NCBI GenBank assembly: GCA_900543035.1 | Contig: UQPV01000005.1 | Span: forward strand, 1 to 64,000 | Source: an uncultured Solobacterium sp. | GTDB lineage: Bacteria; Bacillota_I; Bacilli_A; Erysipelotrichales; Erysipelotrichaceae | Length of the DNA stretch: 64,000 nt | Direction of reading: 5' to 3' | Shown here: positions 32,969-43,422 of the stretch, one piece after another | Layout of the letters: every line of letters begins with the position of its first letter | Position numbering within the stretch: position 1 is the first letter of the stretch | Notes under the pieces: model-generated | What the model saw: the letters and a program-made list of their open reading frames with translations, nothing else | What the model was told of the DNA's origin: nothing | Databases searched by the model: none | Program-made: the position numbers and the translations under genes

Positions 32969-33963
32969 GATCTCACCTCTTTCAGTTCGTACATCATCTG
33001 ATCAGCCAGCAGCTGCAGGTTCACCGGACGGCGCAGGGCGTCCTTGGCCTTCAGCACGATCTGCATCATAGCGATCAGCTGTTCCATTGACCAGCACCTG
33101 CTTTCCCACAGCTTGACATAGCGGCTGTCTTGGCAGCCGATCTGTTCTCGTCCGCAGTCTTTCAGATAAATGATCATCAGCTCAAGCAGCCAGCGAAACG
33201 ATGTCTTGTTGGCTTTTTTGTTCTTGGAGGGATATCCCTCGGTCTGCAAGAACAGCACTGCGTCCTCCTTGGTGCGCACAAACCGCTCCATCAGCGCAAA
33301 GAAGACATAGCGGGCATGCTGGTAATCTTCGTTTTCGCTGATCTCCTGCATCGTGTGGGGATGACAGCGCAGACGGGAGAGGAAGTAGACGTCCATCTCA
33401 TCACCATCCCCCTCTTCCATGCCCAGCCGCAGACATTCGTTCTGGTTCAGCGGATGGAAGGGGATGCACTGACAGCGGGAGACGATGGTCGCCAGCAGCA
33501 GCTCTGGCTGATCGCTGATCAAGACCGCGATGATGCCTGGCTGTGGTTCCTCCAGAAACTTCAGCAGCGAATTGAGCGCATCTGCCGTGGCGTTCTCCGC
33601 ATGATCCATGATGTAGATCCGATACGGGCTCGTCTCCAGCGATGTCCGGCTGAAGTTTTCCTGCAAACGCAGGATATCCGCTTTCTTGATGGATGTCTCG
33701 CTGCCGTCGATGTAGCTGAGATCGGCATATTCCAACGCAGCCACGCGGCGGCAGGTATCACACTGTCCGCAGGCAATGCCTTCTTCCGCATGCGGGCAGA
33801 ACACGCTCTGGGCAAACAGCAGCGCCATTTCTTTCTTCGCCGTGCCGGCGGGTCCTTGAAACAAATAGGCATGCGCAAATGTCTGCCGGGCCAGGGCGTT
33901 GCTCAGGGTCTTCCAGGCGATCGGCTGCTGGCGGGCGAGCAGCGTCTGCTCAGCGGTGCGCAT
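32965..33963 (-). CDS. holB: DNA polymerase III delta' subunit HolB
   Basis: 332-residue clamp-loader subunit. AAA+ region has a degenerate P-loop GPAGTAKKEMA (no GKT, usual in delta'), the zinc cluster CPHAEEGIACGQCDTC, the delta-prime SRC motif TIVSRCQCIPF, and SLLKFLEEPQPG. It opens the beta clamp with DnaX and HolA. It overlaps tmk by 14 nt and ricT by 4 nt, so translation is coupled. Confidence 0.92.
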   Translation of the reverse strand: MRTAEQTLLARQQPIAWKTLSNALARQTFAHAYLFQGPAGTAKKEMALLFAQSVFCPHAEEGIACGQCDTCRRVAALEYADLSYIDGSETSIKKADILRLQENFSRTSLETSPYRIYIMDHAENATADALNSLLKFLEEPQPGIIAVLISDQPELLLATIVSRCQCIPFHPLNQNECLRLGMEEGDGDEMDVYFLSRLRCHPHTMQEISENEDYQHARYVFFALMERFVRTKEDAVLFLQTEGYPSKNKKANKTSFRWLLELMIIYLKDCGREQIGCQDSRYVKLWESRCWSMEQLIAMMQIVLKAKDALRRPVNLQLLADQMMYELKEVRS

Positions 33964-34582
33964 CCACGATCTCCATGACCGCTGCCATGGCCGCCTTCAG
34001 CACCGTGTCGATGTCCTGATCGGCGTCGATGACATGCATCCGATCCGCATATCGTTCTCTGACCAGCGCGTATCCTTCACGCACGCGCCGGTGAAAATCC
34101 AGGCTTTCCTGATCCATGCGGTCCAATGCGCCGCGCTGTGCCAGCCGCTGTCTGGATACCGATTCGCTCACTTCAAGAAAGATGGTCGCATCCGGCATCA
34201 GCCCCTCTGTCGCAAACTGATTCATCTGCTCGATCTCCTCCATGCCGATCTGCCTGCCCATGCCCTGATAGGCGAGGGAACTGTCGATGAACCGGTCACA
34301 AAGCACGATCTTGCCCTGATCCAGCGCCGGGATCACCCGTTCCACCAGATGCTGGCGGCGGCTCGCCGCATAAAGCAGCGCTTCGGTGCGCGCGTCCATC
34401 GCGACGTTGGCCGGATCCAGGATGATGTGCCGGATCTGCTCGGCGATGTCGATGCCGCCCGGTTCCCTGGTCAGGATGCAGGGACAGCCCTTTTGCAAGA
34501 GCTCTTGATAGACCAGCTCGCTGATGGTGGTCTTCCCGCATCCGTCATTTCCTTCAAAGGTGATAAACAATCCCCTGCTCAC
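33950..34582 (-). CDS. tmk: Thymidylate kinase
   Basis: Phosphorylates dTMP to dTDP. 210 residues: P-loop FEGNDGCGKTTI, DR[YF]-type LCDRFIDSSLAYQG with the substrate-binding motif, and the lid region with RLAQRG. Upstream in-frame codons reach 34801 but the family start is reached at GTG 34582, which follows AAAGGA by a long but workable gap; GTG is thus an unusual start worth confirming. First gene of a four-gene operon with holB, ricT and rsmI. Confidence 0.93.
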   Translation of the reverse strand: MSRGLFITFEGNDGCGKTTISELVYQELLQKGCPCILTREPGGIDIAEQIRHIILDPANVAMDARTEALLYAASRRQHLVERVIPALDQGKIVLCDRFIDSSLAYQGMGRQIGMEEIEQMNQFATEGLMPDATIFLEVSESVSRQRLAQRGALDRMDQESLDFHRRVREGYALVRERYADRMHVIDADQDIDTVLKAAMAAVMEIVDAHR

Positions 34583-34826
34583 AGTGTCACATCCTTTAAT
34601 CGTTACGTTGCTATTGTACCATAAAATCGCACACATCTCACCTGATTCCGCTTTCCCCTGACCGCCGCTCATGCGCAAATCTGAACCGGCGGCGTCCTCA
34701 TGGCCTTTTCCAGCCTCAATTTCATGACAGCAGGCCCCCAAGATCAAGATTGCACGATTCATACGCTGTGACTGGTATTTTGGCAGAGAATCCGATATCA
34801 TAGAGAGATGAAAGAAGGCATGAGGA
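34583..34826. other. Intergenic region between tmk and yggS
   Basis: 244 nt between divergent genes. On the minus strand an extended -10 TGGTACAAT (34613-34621) should drive tmk. No coding potential, repeat or riboswitch motif was recognised in the rest. Confidence 0.5.
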
Positions 34827-35495
34827 ATGAATCTGGAAAAACTGAATGAGATCCGCTCGGAGCTTCCGCCGCATGTGACGCTGGTCGCCGTCAGTAAGAC
34901 GCGGACAAAGGCAGAGGTCGATGAAGCCTATGCGGCCGGATGCACGGTCTTCGGCGAGAACAAGGTCCAGGAGATCGCCGCAAAATATGATGAACGCTAT
35001 CACTGGCACATGATCGGCCATCTGCAGCGAAACAAAGTAAAGCAGGTGCTGCCGCTGGTCGACATGATCGAAAGCCTGGACAACCTGCCCTTAGCCAAGG
35101 AGATCGAGAAGCAGGCGGCCAAGATCGACAAGGTCATCCCGGTGCTGGTGGAGATCAACATCTCCATGGAGCCAAACAAGACCGGCATCCCGGCCGGCGA
35201 CTGTCTCTCGTTTGTCAAGACATGCCGGGAGCAGTTCCCGCACATCGATATCCAAGGCCTGATGTGCGTCGGCCCCAACACGGATGATCAAGCTGCGATC
35301 GAGGAATGCTTTGAGCAGGTGCATCAGCTGTATCTGCAGCTGCAGGAAGAATATGGCAGCGAACAGATCCGCTGGCTCTCCATGGGCATGAGCGCAGACT
35401 GGAAGCTGGCTCTCGCACATGGCTCCAACATGGTGCGCATCGGCTCTTCCATCTTTGGACCGCGGGATTACTCACCAAAAGAGATCAAAGAATGA
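34827..35495 (+). CDS. yggS: PLP homeostasis protein, YggS/PROSC family
   Basis: 222-residue PLP-binding TIM-barrel protein, not known to be catalytic, which controls free pyridoxal phosphate and amino/keto acid balance. The PLP-lysine is in LVAVSKTR near residue 24; GENKVQE, WHMIGHLQRNKVK, GLMCVGPN and SMGMSADW...GSNMVRIGSSIFG are family motifs. It is monocistronic here, not in the usual ylm-sepF division cluster. Confidence 0.94.
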   Translation: MNLEKLNEIRSELPPHVTLVAVSKTRTKAEVDEAYAAGCTVFGENKVQEIAAKYDERYHWHMIGHLQRNKVKQVLPLVDMIESLDNLPLAKEIEKQAAKIDKVIPVLVEINISMEPNKTGIPAGDCLSFVKTCREQFPHIDIQGLMCVGPNTDDQAAIEECFEQVHQLYLQLQEEYGSEQIRWLSMGMSADWKLALAHGSNMVRIGSSIFGPRDYSPKEIKE

Positions 35496-35538
35496 AAACA
35501 GACGGCAGGTGTTTTTTGACATCCATGCCGTCTGTTTT
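35495..35538. terminator. Bidirectional terminator, yggS / glycosyltransferase
   Basis: AAAACAGACGGCA and TGCCGTCTGTTTT arms form a perfect 13-bp stem, with A-run and T-run on either side. Confidence 0.88.
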
Positions 35539-36584
35539 CATGAGAACCATTTTTGATTTTGTATGATCAAAGGATGATCCGGGTGAATATGCCGGGCCTG
35601 TGCAAACCAGGCCTTAGCCAAAGAGCGCTGGTCCCGGTAATAATAAAGGATCGCCAGCTCCAAGCTGGGGATGAAACAGTGATCATCCTCTTGTTCAAAA
35701 CCGCCGCGCCGTGTGCAGTGCAGTGACTGCCTGAACCAGTATTCCGCCTCTTCATCCCGGCGGTCATGCAGGAACCAGAACCCGAGCGCATTGCAGAGGC
35801 GGGCACTCGGCGGGGCATAGAGGAAGCTGCGCACATAGGCTGAAAACGCTTCTTCGCGCCGGTTCATCTGAAGCAGGCAGCCGCCCAGATCCAGACAGGC
35901 CTGGATCTGGTCTTCGACCCAGCCATGTCCTTGCAGAAAGGCTTCATATTCTGCCGCGGCTTCCTCATACTGCGCATGCTGATACAGCTCTCGGGCGTAA
36001 TAAAAGCGATCCCGGGGAGAAAAGCGTTCTCCCTCCGCCTTCATCTTCCGGAATATCCGCAGATTGCGCTGCGGATCGTTGACTTGCATCTTGCGGTGCC
36101 GAATGACGATGTCGGAGTGCATGATCTTTCCTGAAGGCTCGACGCTCTCATGCACCCTTCCCTTCCACAGAAAATGATCCTTCCGCCTGAGCAGACGCTC
36201 CCGCTCGAACACCACAGGCGCTTCATGTTCTTCATGCTGCATCTCATAACGCATCATGACGACGGAAACAGACTCATCCATCGTATCCTTCAGCTGCTTC
36301 AGCTTTTCCTGGTCTTCCTCGCTGATGACATCATCTGCGTCCAGCCAGAACTGATAATCACAGGATGCCTTGGAAAAGGCAAAGTTTCTGGCTGCCGCAA
36401 AATCATCCTGCCAGGGAAAAGAAAATACCTTCGCTCCCATCTCTTCGCATATGGATACGGTCTGGTCCCTCGATCCGGTATCTGCCACGATGATCTCATC
36501 CGCAAACACGCGCACACAAGCAAGACAACGCCTGATCACGGCTTCCTCATCTTTGACGATCATGCAGACACTGACTGTAGCCAT
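35538..36584 (-). CDS. Family 2 glycosyltransferase with TPR region
   Basis: 348 residues. The GT2 domain (about 1-200) starts SVCMIVKDEEAVIRRCL, has the nucleotide-sugar DxD-like YQFWLDADDVIS and LWKGRVHES near the acceptor site. The C-terminal part (about 200-345) is helical with TPR-like repeats. It lies 36 nt downstream of the collagen-like protein gene on the same strand. In Clostridioides difficile a GT2-TPR enzyme (SgtA) is encoded next to bclA3 and glycosylates it; the same role is inferred here. No signal peptide is present, so action is cytoplasmic. Confidence 0.88.
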   Translation of the reverse strand: MATVSVCMIVKDEEAVIRRCLACVRVFADEIIVADTGSRDQTVSICEEMGAKVFSFPWQDDFAAARNFAFSKASCDYQFWLDADDVISEEDQEKLKQLKDTMDESVSVVMMRYEMQHEEHEAPVVFERERLLRRKDHFLWKGRVHESVEPSGKIMHSDIVIRHRKMQVNDPQRNLRIFRKMKAEGERFSPRDRFYYARELYQHAQYEEAAAEYEAFLQGHGWVEDQIQACLDLGGCLLQMNRREEAFSAYVRSFLYAPPSARLCNALGFWFLHDRRDEEAEYWFRQSLHCTRRGGFEQEDDHCFIPSLELAILYYYRDQRSLAKAWFAQARHIHPDHPLIIQNQKWFS

Positions 36585-36620
36585 TCGTCCCCTCCTTATG
36601 TAAGACCACCGGGATGGTGG

Positions 36621-37862
<1,242 letters not shown>

Positions 37863-37875
37863 TGGGCATGCGCCG

Positions 37876-37901
37876 AAAAAAAGCAGTCCGTCATAGACTG
37901 C
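37876..37901 (-). terminator. Terminator of the MATE gene
   Basis: On the minus strand GCAGTC-TATGACG-GACTGC then seven T residues. It separates the MATE gene from the bclA-like gene. Confidence 0.8.
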
Positions 37902-37910
37902 AATGATCGA

Positions 37911-39254
37911 TCACATCGGATGGATGATTTTCCTGTGCACATTTCCCAGGAAAAACAAGCTGATCAGCGCGCTGATGACTTCCGTGATCATGAAGGCCCA
38001 CCAGCACATGTCCAGACCAAACGAAGAGGCAAGGACATAAGCAAGCGGAAGCAGGATGATCATCTGCCGCAGCAGCGTGACCACCAGGGAAAACAAAGAG
38101 CGGTTCAGCGACTGGAACACTGCGCACAGCACCATGGAGATGCCGGCAAACAGGAACGACAATGAAATCGTCTTCAATGCCGGTATGCCGATCGCAAGCA
38201 TTTGCTCGCCGGCCTCAAACAGCATCAGCAGCCGATCGGGGAACAGCTGAAACAACAAGGTGCCAATGAGCATGATCCCGGCCGCAAACCAGAGCGAGAA
38301 GCGGATGGCCTGTGTGATGCGTTCCTTGTTTCCCGCGCCGAAATTATAAGAGATGACCGGCACGAGGGCATTGGTCATGCCCAGCACGGCCATGAAGACG
38401 AACTGCTGAAGCTTATAGTAGATGCTGAAGACCGAGACGGCCAGCGCGGAAAAAGAGACCAGGATCATATTCATCATGACCGTCATGAAGCTCATGACAG
38501 ACTGCATCAAAATGGCTGGCACCGCGATCCTGTACATCCTTGCGATCAGCCTGGGATCGATGCGGAATTTCCGCAGGCGGACCTGGATCTCTTTGACCTT
38601 GCGCCGGGTGATATATGCCCCCAGAAACATTGCGGCAATCTGACCGATGACCGTGGCCAGCGCCGCTCCGGACACGCCCATCTGCGGAAGCCCGAACATG
38701 CCGAAGATCAAGATCGGATCCAGGATGATGTTGATCAGCGCGCCGGCGCCTTGAATGATCATATTATAGATCGGATTGCCGGTCGACTGCATGATGCGTT
38801 CATATGCGATCTCTGCAAATACGCCGATCGAGCAGATCGTGCAGATCTGCATATAGCTGACGCCCATCGCCATGATCTCGGCATCTGAAGCAAACAGCGA
38901 CAAGAATGCCTCTGCGCAGAACAAGCCGATCAAGGCAAAGACGATCCAGCTGCAGGCAGCCAGAAACAGACCGTGCATGGCGACCTGTTCAGCGGTCTCT
39001 GGCTTCTGTTCGCCCAGGCTGCGGGAAAGCAGCGCGTTGATCCCGACTCCGGTGCCGCAGGCGACGGCCACCATGATCATCTGCACCGGGTAACAGATCG
39101 AGACCGCATTGAGCGCCGCCTCAGACACCCTGGCCACGAACATGCTGTCGACGATATTGTATAATGCCTGAACGAGCATCGAGATCATGATCGGGAATGA
39201 CATGGTCAGGATCAGCCGTTTCATCTCCATGACGCCCATTTTGTTTTCCTTCAT
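37911..39254 (-). CDS. MATE-family efflux transporter
   Basis: 447 residues with twelve membrane segments in two MatE halves (MSFPIMISMLVQALYNIVDSMF begins the first). The family uses Na+ or H+ gradients to export drugs or metabolites; this bacterial DinF/NorM-like branch is often annotated only as multidrug exporter. ATG 39254 follows AAAGGGG and is preferred over an upstream in-frame start. A promoter-terminator leader precedes it. Substrate unknown. Confidence 0.88.
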   Translation of the reverse strand: MKENKMGVMEMKRLILTMSFPIMISMLVQALYNIVDSMFVARVSEAALNAVSICYPVQMIMVAVACGTGVGINALLSRSLGEQKPETAEQVAMHGLFLAACSWIVFALIGLFCAEAFLSLFASDAEIMAMGVSYMQICTICSIGVFAEIAYERIMQSTGNPIYNMIIQGAGALINIILDPILIFGMFGLPQMGVSGAALATVIGQIAAMFLGAYITRRKVKEIQVRLRKFRIDPRLIARMYRIAVPAILMQSVMSFMTVMMNMILVSFSALAVSVFSIYYKLQQFVFMAVLGMTNALVPVISYNFGAGNKERITQAIRFSLWFAAGIMLIGTLLFQLFPDRLLMLFEAGEQMLAIGIPALKTISLSFLFAGISMVLCAVFQSLNRSLFSLVVTLLRQMIILLPLAYVLASSFGLDMCWWAFMITEVISALISLFFLGNVHRKIIHPM

Positions 39255-39273
39255 CCTACTGCCCCTTTCGCAC

Positions 39274-39329
39274 AAAAAGAAGCCCCGGGAAAATGGCTGT
39301 TTCAGACCGTGTTCAGGAAATGGGGCTTC
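39274..39329 (-). terminator. Leader terminator before the MATE gene
   Basis: On the minus strand GAAGCCCC (39322-39329) pairs with GGGGCTTC (39279-39286), then five T residues, only 20-25 nt before the MATE start. The 35-nt loop holds further pairing options. It lies downstream of a promoter, so it looks like an attenuator. Confidence 0.6.
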
Positions 39330-39349
39330 CTTCCGTTTATCCGCGAATC

Positions 39350-39378
39350 ATGATAACACAGGCAGTAGAGCGCGGCAA
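39350..39378 (-). promoter_or_regulatory. Promoter of the MATE leader
   Basis: On the minus strand TTGCCG (39373-39378), 17-nt spacer, TATCAT (39350-39355), with the start point just upstream of the leader hairpin. Confidence 0.5.
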
Positions 39379-39508
39379 GCCATCTCTGTCCATTTATCAG
39401 CGTTGCGATCATGCCCCTGTCAGATAAGCGGCATCTTCATGCCCTGGCGGATCTTCTCCCTTCGTCGAAAAAGGCCCCTCGCTGAAGCTCCTCAGATCAT
39501 CTGAGATC

Positions 39509-39546
39509 AAAAAACACTCAACAAGCTGATCGATCAGCCTGCTGAG
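39509..39546 (-). terminator. Terminator of the lipid-kinase operon
   Basis: On the minus strand CTCAgCAgGCTGATC pairs with GATCAGCtTGtTGAG, then TGTTTTTT; it overlaps the stop of the lipid kinase gene. Confidence 0.8.
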
Positions 39547-40439
39547 CGTTTTGTTCTGGGCAGCACAAGCTGCAGCGCATGCTTGTTCACCGTGATCAGC
39601 GGATCGGCAGCTTCATGCAGCTCTCCATCCAGATTGAGACGGATCTTTCTTCCCTCGGTCAGGATCCGCATCGTGCTGGCTCGTCCATGTGAGACCAGAT
39701 CGGTGTAGGCGATATGCGTTCCTTCCTGATAACGCGCGGACAGCTGGATGATCTTCCATCTGGGCACATTCTGGATCAGGCAGTAATCCAGCATGCCGTC
39801 ATCACAGCGCGCGGATGGGACCGGGCAGTATCCTCCGCCATAATATCTGCCGTTGCCAGCCACGGCAAACAGCCTGTCCTTGCGCGCTGCGGGACGGCCG
39901 TCGATCTCGATCTGAAAGGACTCTGCTATGCGTCCGCACATGCTGACCAGAAGCCCGAGGTAATACGGAAGCGTTCCCCGCATGCCGGGGATCCTCCTGA
40001 ACTTAGATACATGATAGGCTACTTTGACATCCAGCCCGGCAGAGACGGTGTTGATGCATGCCTGGCCATCGATCATCAGCACATCGCACGGCATAGCTTC
40101 TGCTTCCTGATAATTGGCCAGCGCGCAAAACTGCTCCGGCGTGATGGGCGCAAATGTCTTGACGAAATCATTTCCGGTCCCGATCGGGATCACTGCCAGC
40201 TGGGCATTGTCATGCCCGATCAGCCCGTTGACGACCTCATGCAGCGTGCCGTCTCCGCCGCAGGCATAGACCCGGATCGATCGACATGAACAAGTGGCCT
40301 GATCAGCCAGCTCACGCGCATGGCCCGCATGCTGCGTGAACAAGACCTGCGCATCAGGAAAATGATCACGGATCTGTTGCAGCAGCCGTTCCTGATCATG
40401 CTTTCTCGCTGTGGAATTGATGATAAAGACATGTTTCAT
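39534..40439 (-). CDS. Diacylglycerol/lipid kinase family protein
   Basis: 301 residues of the DAGK catalytic family (DgkB/YegS). Motifs are ACGGDGTLHEVVNGL for ATP and PIGTGNDFVKTF; the C-terminal beta domain follows. Members phosphorylate diacylglycerol or related lipids, recycling lipid from lipoteichoic acid synthesis. It overlaps the YesN-type regulator by 4 nt (ATGA) and is last in a sensor operon, an unusual partnership. Confidence 0.9.
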   Translation of the reverse strand: MKHVFIINSTARKHDQERLLQQIRDHFPDAQVLFTQHAGHARELADQATCSCRSIRVYACGGDGTLHEVVNGLIGHDNAQLAVIPIGTGNDFVKTFAPITPEQFCALANYQEAEAMPCDVLMIDGQACINTVSAGLDVKVAYHVSKFRRIPGMRGTLPYYLGLLVSMCGRIAESFQIEIDGRPAARKDRLFAVAGNGRYYGGGYCPVPSARCDDGMLDYCLIQNVPRWKIIQLSARYQEGTHIAYTDLVSHGRASTMRILTEGRKIRLNLDGELHEAADPLITVNKHALQLVLPRTKRSAG

Positions 40440-41932
40440 GAGGCATGCCCGCTTTCAAATAATTTCTGATATTCTCTCGGCGTCATTCCGGTATTTTTGC
40501 GGAAGCTCTTGGAAAAATAGCTGGTTGAGTGAAATCCCACTTCAAACGCGACATTTTTCAATGGGACGCCCTTCTGGATGAGCCGCTTGGCCGCTTCGAT
40601 GCGGTATTCGGTCAGCAGCTCGGTAAAGGTGTTCCTGCCCGGCGCGCCCTCTTTGCTGAGCAGGCGGCTGATGTAATGGGGCGTGACATTGAGCGCTTTT
40701 CCCAGATCGCTCAGTCCGATCGGCCGATGATAATTCTGTGCGATGAACTCGATGGCCTTGCGGTAAAGCAGGCTGTGGCTCTGATAGTGATGTGCCTTCA
40801 GCGGACGCAGCACGTCCATCAGCCGCTGAGTGACCTTATACTCCATCTCCCTGCGCGTATCTTCTTTCTGGAAGATCTTCTGCTCTGTCCATTTCGGCCG
40901 GGTCAGCTGCAACCCATTTTGTTCGGCATAATCATACAGCTGGGTCAGGATCTCTTCCATCACAGCATTCCTGCGGTCGACATTCATGGAAGAAAGCGAC
41001 TCATACAAATCGTAAACGATCACGGCGATCTGCGTCTCTTCCAGATTAGAAAGCAGCTGTTCTACGCTTTTCCAGACAAAGGGATCTCGCTCTTCCTCGT
41101 CTGTCTCCCTAAAGCGCAGCTGCGCCACGGCATCGTCGAACGCAACATGGAAGCGGGCGATCTGATCCTGCTGCGGTCCCCAGGCATAGGGGATGCCAGA
41201 TCTCTCCAGCAGCGGCCGGGTCAGGTTCTGCAGCCGGTCGCGTTCTTTCATGTCCATGGCCATAGAGGAAAAGACATATAGGATCTGACATCCGCTCAGC
41301 CGAGCCTCCATGCAAGCATATCCCGCATCCTCGATGATGCCGCGGATCTGCGCCACCAGGATGTTGTCCTCTTCCACTTCAGCGACAAGGCAGAAGGCAT
41401 AGCGCGCGCTCATGCGAGCCATCTGAAAATATCGCGCGATGACCTTTTCCTCTTTCTGGTTGATGATGGCTAACACGCATTCTGACTCGAGCAGCGAGCT
41501 GACATCCTCATTCTGCCTCAGCAGCTCACGAATAGAGGCATGCATGTTCCACTCCTGCTGCAGCTTCTCGATCCCGGCAGAGATCGAAGCGATGATCTGT
41601 GCGTCTTCCGCCGGCTTGAGGATATAATCGTCCACATGCAGGCGAATGCCGTCCTGAGCATAGCTGAAATCGTTGTAAGACGTCAGGATGATGCAGACAA
41701 ACGCCTTCTTTGCGATCTGCCGGATCTCCCTGAGCGCTTCCATCCCGCTTTTCAGCGGCATGTTGATGTCCATGAGGATGAGGTCAGGCTGATACTGATC
41801 AAACAGGTCTACGGCCTGCTGACCATTTTCCGCGGGAATGATCTGATCGATCGTCGGAAAATGTGCTGAGACGATCTGCATCAGCATCTCTCTTTCGATC
41901 TGTTCATCTTCTGCGATCAGTACCCGATACAT
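40436..41932 (-). CDS. YesN-type response regulator, AraC DNA-binding
   Basis: 498 residues. The receiver (about 1-125) has IAEDEQ, phosphoacceptor Asp in LILMDINMPLKSG and Lys in ILKPAED. A 270-residue middle region follows, then an AraC-type double helix-turn-helix (about 400-495) with YRPIGLSDLGKALNVTPHYISRLL and FEVGFHSTSYFSKSFRKNTG. AraC domains bind direct repeats about one to two helical turns apart; paired 9-bp repeats lie before GH89 and GH20. A GTG at 41941 is in frame, but GGGAGGTGG favours the ATG at 41932. It lies 14 nt after the YesM-type kinase. Confidence 0.92.
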   Translation of the reverse strand: MYRVLIAEDEQIEREMLMQIVSAHFPTIDQIIPAENGQQAVDLFDQYQPDLILMDINMPLKSGMEALREIRQIAKKAFVCIILTSYNDFSYAQDGIRLHVDDYILKPAEDAQIIASISAGIEKLQQEWNMHASIRELLRQNEDVSSLLESECVLAIINQKEEKVIARYFQMARMSARYAFCLVAEVEEDNILVAQIRGIIEDAGYACMEARLSGCQILYVFSSMAMDMKERDRLQNLTRPLLERSGIPYAWGPQQDQIARFHVAFDDAVAQLRFRETDEEERDPFVWKSVEQLLSNLEETQIAVIVYDLYESLSSMNVDRRNAVMEEILTQLYDYAEQNGLQLTRPKWTEQKIFQKEDTRREMEYKVTQRLMDVLRPLKAHHYQSHSLLYRKAIEFIAQNYHRPIGLSDLGKALNVTPHYISRLLSKEGAPGRNTFTELLTEYRIEAAKRLIQKGVPLKNVAFEVGFHSTSYFSKSFRKNTGMTPREYQKLFESGHAS

Positions 41933-41946
41933 CTGATCCACCTCCC

Positions 41947-43422
41947 TTACTGTATATTTTGCCTGATTTCCATGAAAACTTCAAATCCGCATCCTTCATC
42001 GCTGTGCAGGCTGATCTGGATCTGGTCATGAAAATACATTTCCAGGCGGCGGATGACGTTGTATAAGCCAAGATGTGTCCCGCCTTTCATCTGATAATCA
42101 TTCAGGATCAGCTCTTCCAGATCCTGCGGCTTCATTCCTTTGCCATTATCAGAAACGCTGATCGTGATCACATTGTCTTGCTGCTGAATGCTGATGACGA
42201 CTTCCCCGTTTTCTGTCACATCATGCAGACCGTGCTGAAGCGCGTTTTCCACCAGAGGCTGAAGGATCATCCCCGGCATGCTGATGTTGCTGATCTGCTC
42301 TTGCCCATCGCCGTATTCCAGGATGAACCTGACTCGCTTGCCCAGCCGTTTCTTCTGGATCTCGATGTATTTTCCGATCATCTCGATCTCGTTGCGCAGA
42401 CTGCTGATCCGCTTTTGATTGTCTAGTCCATAGCGCAGCAGCTGGCTCGTCTTCATCAGCATGTCCGCCGCATCGTCCGCGCCTTCCTTCAGCGACATCC
42501 GATAGATCATATTGAGCGTGTTGAACAGAAAGTGCGGGTTGATCTGGTTCTGCAGCATCTTCAGTTCGCTCTGTGCCAGCAGCTCATCTTTCTTCAGGTT
42601 CTCATTTTCCTGTTCCAGCAGCAGCTTTTCCAGCCGGTCGCGTTCCTGCATGGTCTCGATGTTCTGCGAGACCGAATGTGCCATATCTTCCAATGCCTCA
42701 CACAGCTGGGTGATCTCCAGACTGCTGCTGGAAATATCCTTGAGATCATATTTCCCCTGCCGGATCTGCTCGATGTTGCGCAGGATCTCTTCCAGCGGGC
42801 GGCCGAGCATATGGTTGACCGAACGGTCATAATAGATGAACCAGAAGATGACCAGGACAAACGCGATGATGAAGCTGATCCACGTCAGATTCTGCAGCAT
42901 CTCCATCGTATCCCGGTGATCGCTCATGGATGCAGTGATCAGGCTGTAATAATCGCTTGAAGTATCGGCGATCAGATCGCCGGAAACGATGAACATGTCA
43001 TAGTTGGTGCGGTATTCTCCTGAGCCGTTGCTGTTCTGATACAGCACGAGCACATTATCGACGACTTGCTCAAAGCTGACCAGCATGTTCTCCAGCAGAT
43101 CATAGCGCCAGCTTTCATTCAGTCCGGTGTTGCTGCGCAGCAGTTCCGCATCCCGGTGCGCTGCCTCCATCATGTCGTGATATTGCCGCAAGGTCTCTTC
43201 GCTGTCTGTGGACAGATAGCTCTTCACATAGTCTGATGCCGATTCTACATGCTCATAATACGCATGCAGCGTATCATAGCCATCCAGCACCCGGTTATAG
43301 CTGATGCGGGTGCTGTAATTGAAGAAATTGGACAGGACCATGATCAGAAACAGCACGATCCCCGTCATCAGCATCGTCTTGCGGATCTTGGCGCGGAAGC
43401 TGATCTTCTTAGCGGCTTTCAT
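41947..43422 (-). CDS. YesM-type sensor histidine kinase
   Basis: 491 residues: membrane segment 1 (about 15-35), external helical sensor domain, membrane segment 2 (about 190-210), HAMP, coiled coil, then the His_kinase domain with QNQINPHFLFNTLNMIYRMS (phosphoacceptor His) and the ATPase N-box ALQHGLHD and G-box VSDNGKGM. These kinases pair with AraC-type regulators for carbohydrate systems. ATG 43428 abuts the RBS; 43422 has better spacing. It overlaps the binding lipoprotein by 14 nt, suggesting the two proteins act together. Confidence 0.92.
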   Translation of the reverse strand: MKAAKKISFRAKIRKTMLMTGIVLFLIMVLSNFFNYSTRISYNRVLDGYDTLHAYYEHVESASDYVKSYLSTDSEETLRQYHDMMEAAHRDAELLRSNTGLNESWRYDLLENMLVSFEQVVDNVLVLYQNSNGSGEYRTNYDMFIVSGDLIADTSSDYYSLITASMSDHRDTMEMLQNLTWISFIIAFVLVIFWFIYYDRSVNHMLGRPLEEILRNIEQIRQGKYDLKDISSSSLEITQLCEALEDMAHSVSQNIETMQERDRLEKLLLEQENENLKKDELLAQSELKMLQNQINPHFLFNTLNMIYRMSLKEGADDAADMLMKTSQLLRYGLDNQKRISSLRNEIEMIGKYIEIQKKRLGKRVRFILEYGDGQEQISNISMPGMILQPLVENALQHGLHDVTENGEVVISIQQQDNVITISVSDNGKGMKPQDLEELILNDYQMKGGTHLGLYNVIRRLEMYFHDQIQISLHSDEGCGFEVFMEIRQNIQ

